The notes under the pieces are model-generated. The model saw only the letters and a program-made list of their open reading frames with translations. It had not been told where the DNA came from and searched no databases. This document shows, piece by piece, positions 1 to 13,500 of a stretch of 64,000 nucleotides of DNA (position 1 is its first letter; each line of letters begins with the position of its first letter). Made by a program: the position numbers and the translations under genes. This DNA comes from Plutella xylostella (Eukaryota; Arthropoda; Insecta; Lepidoptera; Plutellidae), in the NCBI RefSeq assembly GCF_932276165.1, contig NC_063995.1:3100001-3164000 (forward strand), given 5' to 3'.

Positions 1-1514
1 GGACAGTGCGTGTCAAAGAAGGATGATGCTGATGAGCAGACCGAAGTGGCAGTTGTGGCTACGACTCAAGGTAGACTCAATATCGTAATGCGTTACTTTA
101 TGCAATATTTACAAATATCCTATGGTCTTCGGTGAATGACTATAAAAATAATGCCTTCTTTGTTACAGAAACATATGAACCGAAAGTGAAGAAAGATACA
201 AAGAAAAAACCAGACACAGTTCCTCTACTGACATTGGTGAGCAAATACAATCATATAGGCATTGCTTTGATTTCAAAGAGGCTTAATATTATACAAAAGA
301 CAAACATGACTTCGATTTAGGTGATTACCAAAAGGATTATTTTACAGGTACAACAGTTGATCGTGAACACGACGAGTCAAACGCAGCAACAGATGCAAGC
401 CGTAGTGAAAGAAACCCCGAGCAAGGAGGAAGAGGCGATCCTCAGGGAGGTCTACGCTATAGACCTAAAGACGGTCAACCCGTGTTGCGTACTGCTTATA
501 CGATTCCAAAGGTATGAATGAAATATTGCCTAATCTAGCGCTAAATGGGGAGAAAAACTAAAAGCTAATTACAGATGGCGCCATATACCCCCTATGATTC
601 CTCAGTTCTAATTGGTTGCTTCAGTCGGATTTTTTTCTCACCGGTAATTTTATTAGTCGGAACCTGAAAGGCACACTCGATAGTGCTGCCAAAGTTTCAC
701 TTAGGTTGAGTTCTTATATGAAGAAACCAATAAAGGTGGTTGCAAAAAAGGAGTTCATGTCACCTCATTTGGGATATCGTCGTTTTTAACACCTCATGCT
801 AAGGTCACCAACTTAGTATGCTGAGAACCTGTACACATATTTTTCTACAATAATAATTCCTCCTACAGGCTATTATTCTGCGAAGCGATGTCCACCCGTG
901 GCGAGCTGCCTACCCGCGGCGGGATCAGGAAACTATTCACACTATACGTGAGGATGCTAGCAGCATACGTGGGCCCGACGATACGAGGCTTCGCAGACGC
1001 CGTCAAGTTTATGGAAGAGGATACGTTGGAGACGCTGTGCAATATTATGATGTCTGATGTTGTTGGTGAGTGCATTTGTTTTAATGATTTAACTCGCTGC
1101 ATCAAAAAGTAAAGTTATGACGCTTGTTGCAAGAGGAATAGTCCAGTATGTTTACGTATTGTGGATGTGTACTCCTGTATTGCTGATTGTATTTCTATTA
1201 TTTTAAATTAGGGCGGACTAAAGTATTAGTCAGGCGTTATCCTTACTAAACTATTTGGCAGTTAATACGGCAGCTAAATCAATCCTCAATTCCCCAGGTC
1301 GAGTCCTCACCGAGCTAGGCCCGTGGCTATGCGCCTGCGCAACCCGTTCGCCCACAGTGCTCATGCTGGCCACGGCTCCTCTGCTGGAGCTGGCTCGCAT
1401 GTGCGACCTGGCGGCGTCGGCGCTGCCTCAGGGGGCGCCGCGCGAGGCAGACATACTGGCGTGGACCGGCTGCATGGCTAAACCTAAGCCGCAGCATAAG
1501 AGGGTTATTACTGC
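1..1514 (+). CDS. HERC2: HERC2 exons before the cytochrome b5 domain
   Basis: Five exons: 1-70 (starts before the window), 169-236, 348-511, 869-1065 and 1298-1514. The first two encode a charged Lys/Asp/Glu-rich linker. The next three encode helix-rich sequence with no named domain, corresponding by order to the region between propeller 1 and the b5-like domain. Phases after each exon are 1, 0, 2, 1 and 2. The introns, including 512-868, contain nothing I recognise. Confidence 0.85.
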
Positions 1515-4500
1515 GTGAGTATTTTATGGCATTACTCTCCATATATTTAGTTTCCTAAACTATCTGCTACGGGTTAATTGTTGATGAGTGTCTCTGTCTA
1601 CAATATTTAAATTAATAATAACCTTCCACTTAACCTGAAAAGCAAAGCTTTACATAACGCAATAATGTACTTAGCGCAACGCATAGAGCACTATATGAGG
1701 GCGAGGCCCCATTGCTGAGGTTTGGTGCAGTTTCCATATATTTTCTGGGACATGACATAAAAAGTATGCACTGCACCGCAGCAATGGGGTCTCGCCCCTA
1801 CTCACTTAATTGAGCCTTACTACATGCATACTTTTATCCGCAGTGCCGAGTTCAACAACCGCGCGAAAAACGGCCCAGAACCGTGGCTAGTCTTCAACGG
1901 CTACGTGTACGACATATCCAACTTCGCGTGCGAGTGCGCGGAGACCGTGCAACTAGTGGCGCGGTTCCGCGGCCACGACGCCAGCCTCGCCTTCAGTATG
2001 TTGCCGCACTCGGCGTATGTGACCAAGCTGACGGAGAACTGTGTGGGCGAGTTCACGAGGCATCTGCCGAAGGATGGGGAGATTGAGGTGCGTAGTTTGG
2101 TTTTGGAAAATGATTCGCAAATGCCTTTGAAATTACTGTTTTTTCCCATTAAACGTGCTAGTATGTTAGATTGCTACTTTTTGATCTTGCAATGCAATGC
2201 AATGATTTGATTGGTGTCGTCAGCAGTACCTTTTTTTACCTTTTACATGAATTTCGTGTTCATCCTATCAAAGATTTAAACAAAAATAAATCATTAAAAA
2301 TATTGCAACGAATCACACAATAGCGTAGGGTAAATCCACCATGACATACTTAAATATTGTTTCACGTTTCACAGGAGAACCCAACAATAGTCAAGATGTA
2401 CCACATGCTGTCGTCGATCGCGTTCCAACTGACGCTGGCCGTATCTGCGTGCGGCGCGCGCCTCGCGCAGTCCCTCCCCGCTCAGCCGGCTGAGGTGGCT
2501 GCGAGACCGCATGCTACTGCTGCCTTCTTGAGGCATGGACTGAAGGTAGGTGACCATAGAGTATAATATGTGCTATAGGGGAGCGATCTAGAAAATTCAC
2601 GGCACGCGCAGATGGCAGATATAGCTGCAAGACCGCATGACATTGTCGCCTTCTTGAGACACGGGCTGAAGATAACCATAGAGTATAGACTATGATCTAC
2701 AATTCTACATAGAACTGACGCTGGCCGTATCAGCGTGCGGCGCGCGCCTCGCCCAGTCCCTCCCTGCTCAGCCGGCTGAGGTGGCTGCGAGGCCGCATGC
2801 TACTGCTGCCTTTTTGAGGCATGGACTGAAGGTAGGTAACCATAGAGTATATACAGGGTGATTGGTAAGTCGATGTATTCCTTTAAATGGGTTATAGACG
2901 AAGGCATTTCCAGTTGATTGAACCCCATAATGCATTATCCGAAAGTCAACCATTTCTGAGTTATTTAAGTTTTAAGTTTTTTTAGGTTTTTGCCAAAATT
3001 TATGTTTTAAAACAATTTTTTAAAAATAATAACCATTTTTTTAATACTTTTTTGATTGTTTTGGATTAGTAACGCCTTAGCCTACTAATTATAGTCATTA
3101 AATGCGCAAAATTTAACTTAATTTAGACACAGTGCTTCAAAATAGGTGAAACATTAAGAAAATGTTACGAAAGGTGAAAACAAAAATGCTGAATTAAAAA
3201 AGAATTTTATCTAAACAAAAATTCAGGCACTACAGCTTAAAAAAAATGTCAATTTATAAGCTTTAAAATGACACATGCCAATCTAAAATCGATTAAGGTG
3301 TGACCAAGATATAGCCAAAACAACCACATAAGCGGACAAATCTCAGTATGGAAACGAACAAGATTTGTTCCAATTTTAAGGTAAAAACTCCTGTAACTAG
3401 ACTTTGTAGAACTCTGAACCTACTGAAAGTACTTTAGGCTAACCATGTTATCGGACAAGCATTATTTCGGTGAAGCAACCTTATCGTCGATCTGTGCTTT
3501 TGAGGAACCGTCATCATCATCATCATTATCGACCCATCACGTCCCCACTGCTGGGGCACGGGTCTCCTTCCAATGAAGGAAGCGTTTAGGCCTAGTCCAC
3601 CACGCTGGCCTAGTACGGGTTTGTGGACCCCAACACAAGCAAGCTTGTGCTGAGAGAGTTGTCGGGTAAGTGGGCAACCCGACTATCAGATGTTTTCGAG
3701 CCGCCTGAAGGCCTCTGACTAGACTTAACGACTGCTGCTGAAGCAGCAACCGGGTCCCACGGCCTAACGTGCCGTCCGAAGCACGGAAGCGTCCAGAAAA
3801 AAACACTTGAAATCTGTCACCCATCCAATGGCTGACCGTGCCAGTTGTAGCTTAACCTCGGTGATCAGTTACGATCACTGAAGCCAGCTCGACTACGGAC
3901 ACTTCTGAGGAAACGTGCTATCGGAGAACAATAATTAGTAAACGGTTCAGAGCTCTACAAAGTCCAGTTATAAGAGCTATTACCTTAAAATTGGAACTAA
4001 TCTTGTTCGTTTCCCTACTGAGATTTGTCCGCCTATGTGGTTGTTTTGGCTATATCTTGGTCATACCTTAATCGATTTTAGATTGGCATATGTCATTTTA
4101 AAGCTTATAAATTGACTATGTTTTTAAGCTGTAGTGCCTGAATTTTTTTCAGATAAAATTCTTTTTTAATTCACCATTTTTGTTTTCACCTTTCGTAACA
4201 TTTTCTTAATATTTCATCTATTTTGAAGCACTGTGTCTAAATTAAGTTAAATTTTGCGCATTTAATGATTATAATTAGTTGGCTAAGGTGTCACTAATCC
4301 AAAAAAATAAAAAAAGTATAAAAAAAATGGTTATTATTTAAAAAAAAATGTTTTAAAACATACATTTTGGCAAAAAACTATAAAAACTTGAAACTTAAAT
4401 AACTCAGAAATTGTTGACTTTCGGATAATGCATTATGGGGTTCAATCGACTGGAAATGCCTTCGTCTATAACCCATTTAAAGGAATACATCGACTTTCCA

Positions 4501-7500
4501 ATCACCCGGTATATGTACTATAGGAGAGCAATCTAGAAGTTTCGCTGCACGCGGAAATGGCAGAGGCAGCTGCAAGGCCGCATATCACTGACGCCTTCTT
4601 GAGACACGGACTGAAGGCAACCATAGAATAGAACGATCTAGATCCATAGGTTTCTACCGCATGCCACCGGCAGCGCTGTATTTAATTAAATACGCTGTAT
4701 TTCCATTTCAAGAATTCTTACTCGATCACTACTCACCAATGTAACTAAAACTATTGTTCTTGACAATAACTAATGAACCTCCATTCCAGGTCCGCAACCC
4801 TCCAAACCCGTTTGAAGAAGAGAAAGCAGAAGCGCGCAGCGGCACCTCATCAGCCAATCACAGCCCGGCGACGGAGGTGCCCAAGATGCCGCCCCGCCCC
4901 ATGGTCATCAAGAAGCAACTGCCAGGCAAAGGACACAGGCCGCCGATACAGAAGCCAGTGCAAAGGGTGGACGTGGCTGCGGCCTCGTCGAAGGCTGACG
5001 CGCTGTTGCACGCGCTGGCTGAACCCAAATTGCTTGTAAGTGTTTGATGAATAATGTTGTTGTTATGTATACAAGTAGTTCATCACATCACGACCCATCA
5101 CGTCCCCACTGCTGGGGGACGGGTCTCCTTCCAATGAAGGAAGGGCTTAAGGCCTAGTCCACCACGCTGGCCTAATGCGGGTTGGTGGACAGTATACAGG
5201 TAGTTGCAAAGGTGATATAAGTACTAAGCCGAAAGGTGGTGACTCAGGTCGTCTTTCTCAGAACATAAGCCGTGGAGTAGCAATATTTCAATGTTTGAAA
5301 CCTCACATAAATGTTCTCAGGACCCCCTAGCCATCCACTTATGGACGGCGTGCGAGCGGCGCGAGGGCTGCGCGCCGCACTTCCCCCCCGAGCACCCGCT
5401 GGAGGAGCTGCGGCGCGCGCTGCTGGCCGCGCTGCTGCACCACGCCGGCCTGAAGGAGCACGCGCTCGCCACCGCCTCCGCCGGTGAGTCATGATACAGG
5501 GTGTGTCACTGCCCCCGAGCACCCGCTCAAGGAGCACGCGCTCGCCACCGCCTCCGCCGGTGAGTCGTATTAGAGCTAGACGGATATAGTGGCAGCTGTA
5601 ACATAATATAAGATAAGATTTATTTAACTCGTTTTTTACATTTACATCCATATACATTAAAAGAAATCCTAATATAATAATTTATACATTTTTTCCATTT
5701 CATACTGTATCAATATAGACGTTAGGCTCCGACGACGCCAGCTGTGACGTACATTTCAATTTGGGCTTCTTTGACTTTATTGTTCCAATGAGGGACAAAA
5801 ATAGCGTCTTTAGCTCAGATGCCCTTAACATGGGGCGTCGCGTAACGCTGGATCCGGCTCGGAGGACCATGAAAAGGCTTGGTAGCCTTATGATCGGATT
5901 GCTGGTAGTAGAAGCAACGTTTATTGGTATATTACAAAGGGTCATTAACATAAAAGATAACTTAATACCGCGATGTAGTTTGCGGGATAGTGACATCTAT
6001 GTAAATACATGACAGTTATTTGATAACTGAACAATCCCTCTAAACTAAACCATGTCTTCCTTGACAGTGCTGAAGACCGTATTAAGGCAATTATATCGGT
6101 AATGGCTTTATTCAATTTCAGAGATGGACTGCGGTGACGTCAAACTTTCGCCAGCGATGGCGGATATCGTAAAAGCTGTGCAACAAACCAAGTGGACTGT
6201 AATGAGGGTGCGGCAGCAGCTATCTCGAAGCTACAAGGAGGTAATTACCCTTAATTTTTCATCAAGGATTAGATTAGCGTTAATTTTCTCATTATTACTC
6301 CACTATCACCCCGCTGCACGGGTCCGTTATTACCGTAGATAAACATCGCTATATCGCGATTGGTGATAAATACGGCGTTGCGATTAGTAGTACGCGTATT
6401 AAACTTCGATAACAGACTCGCGCAGTAGGGCCTGTTTAACCTAAACCTAAACCTAGCTTCAACCCCATGTTAAATAAAGCCATTCCCTCAATGCATTGCC
6501 TCTCCTTCAGGTATGTGCAAGTCCACTAGAGCGAGCCCGGTTCCTACTACACGAGGTGAGGCCAGCCATGTCGCCCGCAGTCACCGCGCTGAAGAAACGC
6601 CCGCCCTCGCGCCGCCCGCCCCTCGCCAGGACGCACTTCCAGCGCATGATCAAGGCGGCCAAGTCGCCGGATTTTAATAATAAGTGGTAAGATATATGTC
6701 AGATCTATTATTTAATCTACGGAGTGTAAGTGACTACGTCTGACTAGCTTCTTGGTATATGTATACATAATACATACAAAAAGATATTTTAGCTTGGTCT
6801 AAAATGCGTTTCTAAGCTTGGACCAATTCCCATCAGACACGAAGTGATGTAATAGTATTGATGTGAATGTTAGTTGTAACTAAAGGCGTATTTTGTTTTT
6901 AGCTTTGAAATAACAAAAGATCTCAGAAACAGACAAAATAGCCTGAGCAAAAGCATGCTTAGAGGCACAGGCAGTGCCTTGCAAGGAGACGCCTTACTCT
7001 TGAAGTCTTCCCTCGTCAACTCCATGTCAAGGGCCTCCGACGAACAATCCATATTAGAACATTCCAAAGTTAGTATTAGTGGCAAAGACAAGGTGAACGA
7101 AATAATGAAGCTGAAAATCAAAGATAAACCTCTGGAAAAGGACCTCAAAAACGCGTCGAATTATGATGGTGCGAGATCTGACTCAACGCGCGGCGAACAC
7201 AAAATCTCAGAGATTACGGAGAGAGAAATGGACGACAAGACTCCTACTAACGAAATCTCAATTAGCTCAATAAACGATATGACTGATAACTCTATACTAA
7301 AAGAATCTATGGAAAGCGAGCAACAGTTCACGTTGTATACCGACGATATTAAAAATGATCTCATATTGTCTGATGCGGAAAAGGACGACGATAATTCTGA
7401 GAGGAATAAGTTTGTGAACGCGTGGTTTGCTAAACACGGGAGCAAGGGGAAAGTGAAAAGTATGTTTTATTTACAAATGGATCTATATATTTATTTATAA

Positions 7501-10500
7501 TGCCATGTATGTACTACATAAAGTATGTTTTCTTACAGATATTGGATGGATGTTAAAAGAAGTGACTGCAGAGCAGCATAATTTGACGACGTCGATTATA
7601 GACTTCGCTTTAAGCGACAAAACGTGTGACATGGACACGCTTCGACGGGCCCTGTATTGTCAGGTTCGTATACTTAAATGAACTTATACGATTTATTTGT
7701 AGTTGATCAAACACAAACAACAAATACTTAACTGTTTGTTTTTTCCAGATACAAAGAGCATATATGCGACAGAGAGGCTACAAGATGATAAACCAAGTGC
7801 TGCACGCGTCTCAATCTCTATCTTTAAACCTCAAATACGCTGCCATGTGCGGTATAACCGGGGCAGTTCTAGCCGACTCTGGACCGCCCACTCCGCTCAA
7901 ACCCACCCTCCCTTTAGCAAACCCATGTAGAGACATAGAATCAGTGATTCCATACACCAAGTACATGATATTGCGAGAGCGGTCCATGCTGATGGATTTT
8001 GTGCTAAAGGAGTTCAAACTCAGGGTTAAAGAAGGCGAAGTGTCACCGTTGTTTGACGCACTGCCGTTGAAGAAGGGAGTTAATGCTGGGGTGTACGCCT
8101 TGGTAAAGAAACCGGGACGCGCAAGGTATATTCCAATCAATAACGTTATTATATTTGAATGCTGATATTGGTATTGGATTGATACGAATATCTTTGCCTT
8201 ACAGATTTATCCTAAGTTTACTGGCGCTGCTGACGGAGGGTTGTCAAGGACCGGAGTTGGAGCAGATAATCAACAGCGGCGCCCTGAGTACTTGTATGTC
8301 ATTCCTGAAGCAAATCGGGGGCGACTTTTCCATTCACAAAAACTTCATCGCCATGTATTACATACAGAAAGGTAATTATTTCTTTAAATCGTTTCCCCTC
8401 ATTTATCCTCACAAAAAGAGGACACAGCACAGGAGTTAGGACTATAGTGACAAGAGGCCAAGAGTATAGAAACATACTGCGGGCCTAGCTGGGATACTTT
8501 GAATTTAATTTTAAACTTAATTTACCTAACAATTCATTAAGATAAAATTCCTATGATCATTTCAGTGGACAGTCTGGTAATCTTTGAGGATGAGAGGCTA
8601 GGCGCCCGCGCCCGCGGTTCGTCACTCTCAGGACCGGAGCTGGCATCGCTTATGAGGATAGGCACCCGGGTCGTTAGAGGAAAAGACTGGAAGTGGGGGG
8701 ATCAGGTAATGATACCCTTTGTGTTGTTTTTATATGTATTTAAATTACAAAATAGTTATTTTCAGTAACATAGTCTAGTCTAGGTATAACAAAACATTTC
8801 TTTTGGTTAATTTAGGGCTTAAATATGTCACAGCAGTAGCTTAGAAGAGTCTTATCTTGATTTTTTTAATCATTCACCAAGGCGTAGGGTTGGAGTTGCC
8901 TTTGATATGCTAGAGTATCATCAAAGTTGAAGAATGGCTCATTCCGATGCTAATGGTAACCTTTAAAATATTCTGTAAATTCCATTTTAAAATGACGTAT
9001 TCCAAATAGCCTACCTAAATTATAAAGCGAGTATTACCAGCTGTTTCATTTCCCCCAGGACGGCGTCCCGGGCGGCGAGGGCCGCGTGATCGGCGAGCTC
9101 GGCGACGACGGCTGGGTGCGCGTGGCGTGGGACAACGGCGGCACCAACTCGTACCGCATGGGCAAGGAGGGCAAGTACGACCTCAAGCTGGCGCGCTCGC
9201 CGTCGCCGCCGCCGTCGGTTCAAGAGACTGTTGCTGAGGAGACTGGTAAGAAGAAAACATTGTAGTTTTTATGTAGATAAACAACTCTTATAATGCACGT
9301 CGCGATATAGTGACGTGCGTACAGATAAAGATGCAGTGCATCCGCATTAGAATAGTTGGAATACAAGAGTTCTCGAGATAGTGTTGTTTTGAGTTCTTGC
9401 TAGTCTTGGAAGAGATTACTGCGATGGTTGATGATGTTGATGATGTTGTACTTGGGATGACTGCTGACTGATAATGATGGAGGATCATCAAGGATCCAGC
9501 TATCAGTGCATTTGCGAGCTCGGCGACGAAAGAGATTACTGATGGTTGTACTTGGGATGATTGCTGACTGATAATGATGGAGGATCCTCAAGGATCCAGC
9601 TATCAATGCATTTGCGAGCTCGGCGACGACGGCTGGGTGCGCGTGGCGTGGGACAACGGAGGGACCAACTCGTACCGCATGGGCAAGGAGGGCAAGTACG
9701 ACCTCAAGCTGGCGCGGTCGCCGTCGCCGCCGCCGTCGGTTCAAGAGACCGTTGCTGATGAGACGGGTAAGAGATGTAGAGAGATGAGGAATTTATATGT
9801 ATCTACACCTACATACGGAAGCATCTATAGTTTATGTAAATTCTACATTAGATTGTCGCTTATAGCGTAAATCATGATATAGTGACGTACGTAGATAAAG
9901 ATGCTGTGTAATCAGTGGAATGTGCTCACAAGGCGGATAAAAATCTCCCTCTTCGACTCCATCGTGAAGTCCGTATTGCTCTTTGGTTGCGAAACGTGGA
10001 TAGTGACGGAAGGGCTGACGAACAAACTGCAAGTGTTCGTCAATAAGTCCCTCAGGTCGATCCAACGCGTTTTCAGGCCGAAGACGTAACGAAGATCTGT
10101 GGAAGCTGTGCCGACAATCTCCCATCGGCAAGGAAATTGCGAAACGAAAGTGTAGATGGATTTGGCACACTACGAAGAGGAGCTACGAATGCCGCAACTA
10201 TAGCTTTTGACTGGAGGCCACCAAATGGCAAGCGCTCCCGGGGACGCCCTGTCCAAACATGGCGCCGAAGCGTCGAAAACGAGCTGAGAGCCGCTGGACT
10301 AAGCTGAAGCGAGGCCAAAAGTACAGCCGAAAATAGGCGGAAGTGGCGCACGTTAGTGGAGACCCTCTGCACCTCTGGGGTGCCATAGGACTGCAACAAT
10401 CAGTGGAAACCAGGGTGGGATTTCTACTAGAATTCGGATAAGTCCAACAGCGGATGATGATGGGAAAAAGCTCTAGCGGCTATTGCCGAGTTGCAGAAAG

Positions 10501-13500
10501 GGACTTTAAGCTAATGTCGACATTAAATCTATGTCTGTTTCTTTCATTACATTAGCTTAAAGATCCTTTCTGCAACTCAGTGTCTAAGTGCCTTTGATGA
10601 GTGTCTTATATGTATTTTTCTTCATCATTGTTATGATTAGATTGTTACACACATATTTACCTTAGACAATTAAGCCACTGATATAACTCTTATCTTTACA
10701 TTCCCCTCCACAGAGGAAGTACAAGACCTGCACTGGCCAGTGTGCGAGGCGAAGCGCGCGTGCTGGACCCTACTCCGACTGATCTGCGCAGGCGCAGGGC
10801 GCGCCAAGTGCGGCGTCGGGGCGGCGGCGCGGCGTAACGTGGCGGCGCTGCAGCGGCGGCTGCTGGCGCTGGCGCACGCTAATGGGGCCGTCTCGCCGAT
10901 TGCGTTTGCGCCGCATCAGCACACCGCCTGGGTGCTGTTGAGAAGTAAGCTGTTGTTTTTAAGATAGGTGTATGGAAATTTCAGTGAGTGTGGAATTCTG
11001 GAGTAAATATAATAGTGCTAGGGGAAAATCACTCCAGCTCACGAAAAACTGAAGTCTTGGAGTTCGGCTGCTCTTTCGAAAGCTCTCGACTGTATGACAG
11101 CTCTTGTTCGTTCGATATTTGACAAGCTAGCTAGACTATCCCTCCTGGGTGCTCCAAGTGCGGCGTGGGGGCGGCGGCGCGGCGCAACGTGGCGGCGGCT
11201 GCTCGCTGCTAATGGGGCCGTCTCGCCGCTAGCGTTTGCGCCGCATCAGCATACCGCCTGGGCGCTATTACGAAGTATGTATACTTACTTTTGTTCTTAA
11301 GATAGTTGTATTGAAATGAGTGAGTGTGTGTGAAATTCTGAAGTGAATGTAACAGTGCGGGAAGAAGCGCGGATGCTGGACTGCGCTGAGGACGCACTGT
11401 AGCTTACAAGGAAGGTTCTGAGTGCTTTCCACGGCTCTCGACTGTATGACAGCTCTTGTTAGTTCGAAGCTAGAGTATCCTACATGGATGGTCCAAGTGC
11501 GGCGTGGGCGCGGCGGCGCGGCGCAACGTGGCGGCGCTGCAGCGGCGGCTGCTCGCGCTGGCTCACGCTAATGAGGCAGTCTCGCCGATTGCGTTCGCGC
11601 CGCATTAACATACGGCGTGGGCGCTTTTGAGAAGTTTGTATACTGTTGTTTTGAAGATAGGAAGGTGTATAAAAATGTGGGTGAATGAGAGTATGATGGC
11701 GGACAGCGTGGGGACGTGACCTGCATTTAGTTATGATGTGTTTTGTGCTTTGTATAATTTAAACAGAAAGTAATCCCACTCCTTTGTTACTATATTATAA
11801 AAGCAAATAATTAGGAAGGAATCTACCCCTTTCTAAATGTGGTAAATGCAATTTGAAACTTGTCAATGTATTCATACAAGAATTCTTGTTTGTTTTAGTA
11901 AGTGCACAAAGCTCGACTATGAAAAAGACACTGTGCACGGATAAATGGTTCGAGATCTGCTACAGCATAATTTCTGCGCCGGACAAACTCATAACTGAAG
12001 ATGTCATGTACACGCAAGTAAGTTTTACTTTATTGTTGAGTTATCTTTAAATATATTCTATACAGTTTACGCCCTTAAAAACTTTATTTTTCTGTGTATT
12101 TTAAAAATGACAAAGTTATTAGTCGCATTTTACAGTCCAGTAGTTTATTTAATGAGTACGATCTGAGGCATTCAGTCTGTACGATATACATGTTGCTAAT
12201 GTCCTATATTACACCCCGAGAGGTCTTCCTCTGGGGTCTATTAGCTCTACCCCTCCTACTAACACATTCATATAAAAAATATTTTCTTTGACCCAGATCC
12301 AAATAATCTGGTTCCTCCGCCGCATCCTACTCGAGCACAACGGGCCCAAGGAGTGGCGGCGCACGGCCGGCTCGCAACTCTTGGCTCTGATTGGTCGGCT
12401 GTGGCTGGAGACGCACCCGTCGGACCCCGCTCTCCGGCCCAACCAGCAGGCGTTCTCGCCTATGGCTGATGAGGAGGAAATTGGTAAGTATATTTCTTCT
12501 AAATAGTTATTGTTATTCATCTTCGTTAAAGTGTATAAGAGTTGATGTAATTTAGTTTGACGCAAATGTAACTTGTATATTTTTGAGTTATGTGTCTATT
12601 TACATTTCAAAATTGATATTTGGGTCTTATCCGGATCGAAAGGACCATGAAAAGTCTCGGTAGATTTATTTGCTAGTATCGCTGGTAGTTAAAGGTATGT
12701 TTATGTGTTAAGACCAAAGGGTAATCAAAATACAAAACATCTTATATGTACCTCGATGTACAATAAGATTAAAATTGACATCTATCGATACCTATATTAC
12801 AACTGAACAGGGTCCAGATTTCAAATATATGTATTTTACTTGTCTATATGTACTATAGTAAAAAACAGACCTTCCTAGTGGCTACGTAAACAGCATGGCT
12901 GATAACAACATGAGAACATTACAAACGATTGTTTGCTGCTCGCTATTAACGCCGTCCACAGACAACAGATGGCGCGCGGTGGCCACTGGCACGATTTGCG
13001 GCACGCTGGTGCAGCTCATCAGACAGCTAGCTGCACGCTATTCTGACTGGCTTTTTACCACGGTGACAAACCTCAGACGCAGTCTATAGTGACCCGTGTC
13101 ACCGACTCGCTATTAAATAGACGATGACGCAACAACCATTAACTTCATCCACAGACAACAGATGGCGCGCAGCAGCAACAGCTAGCTACACTGGCGCGGT
13201 TTGCGGCGCGCTGGTGCAGCTAATGAGGCAGCTGCACGACGCGCCGCAGTGGCACTCACCCGTCGCCGCGCTGCTGCTCGATAAGCTGCGAGTTGCTGCA
13301 CAAATGGTGAGACATTTTGTTATACGTCATCATCAGCCTATAGCTGTCCACTGCTGGACTGTAGACATCTCTCAAAGCACGCTACTGGATGAAAGCGTCT
13401 TACACGACGTTTGCCTAGTCACGCTCTCCACTCGAGACAACAGATGGCGCGCTGCAGCGACGGCCAGCCCTATAGCATTCGGAAGTAGGTATCTCTCAAA

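Noticed and set aside
5700..6012. Overlapping plus and minus open frames of 83 and 98 codons
   Set aside because: The block is a dispersed repeat with a degenerate copy at 12625-12800 and lies in a HERC2 intron.
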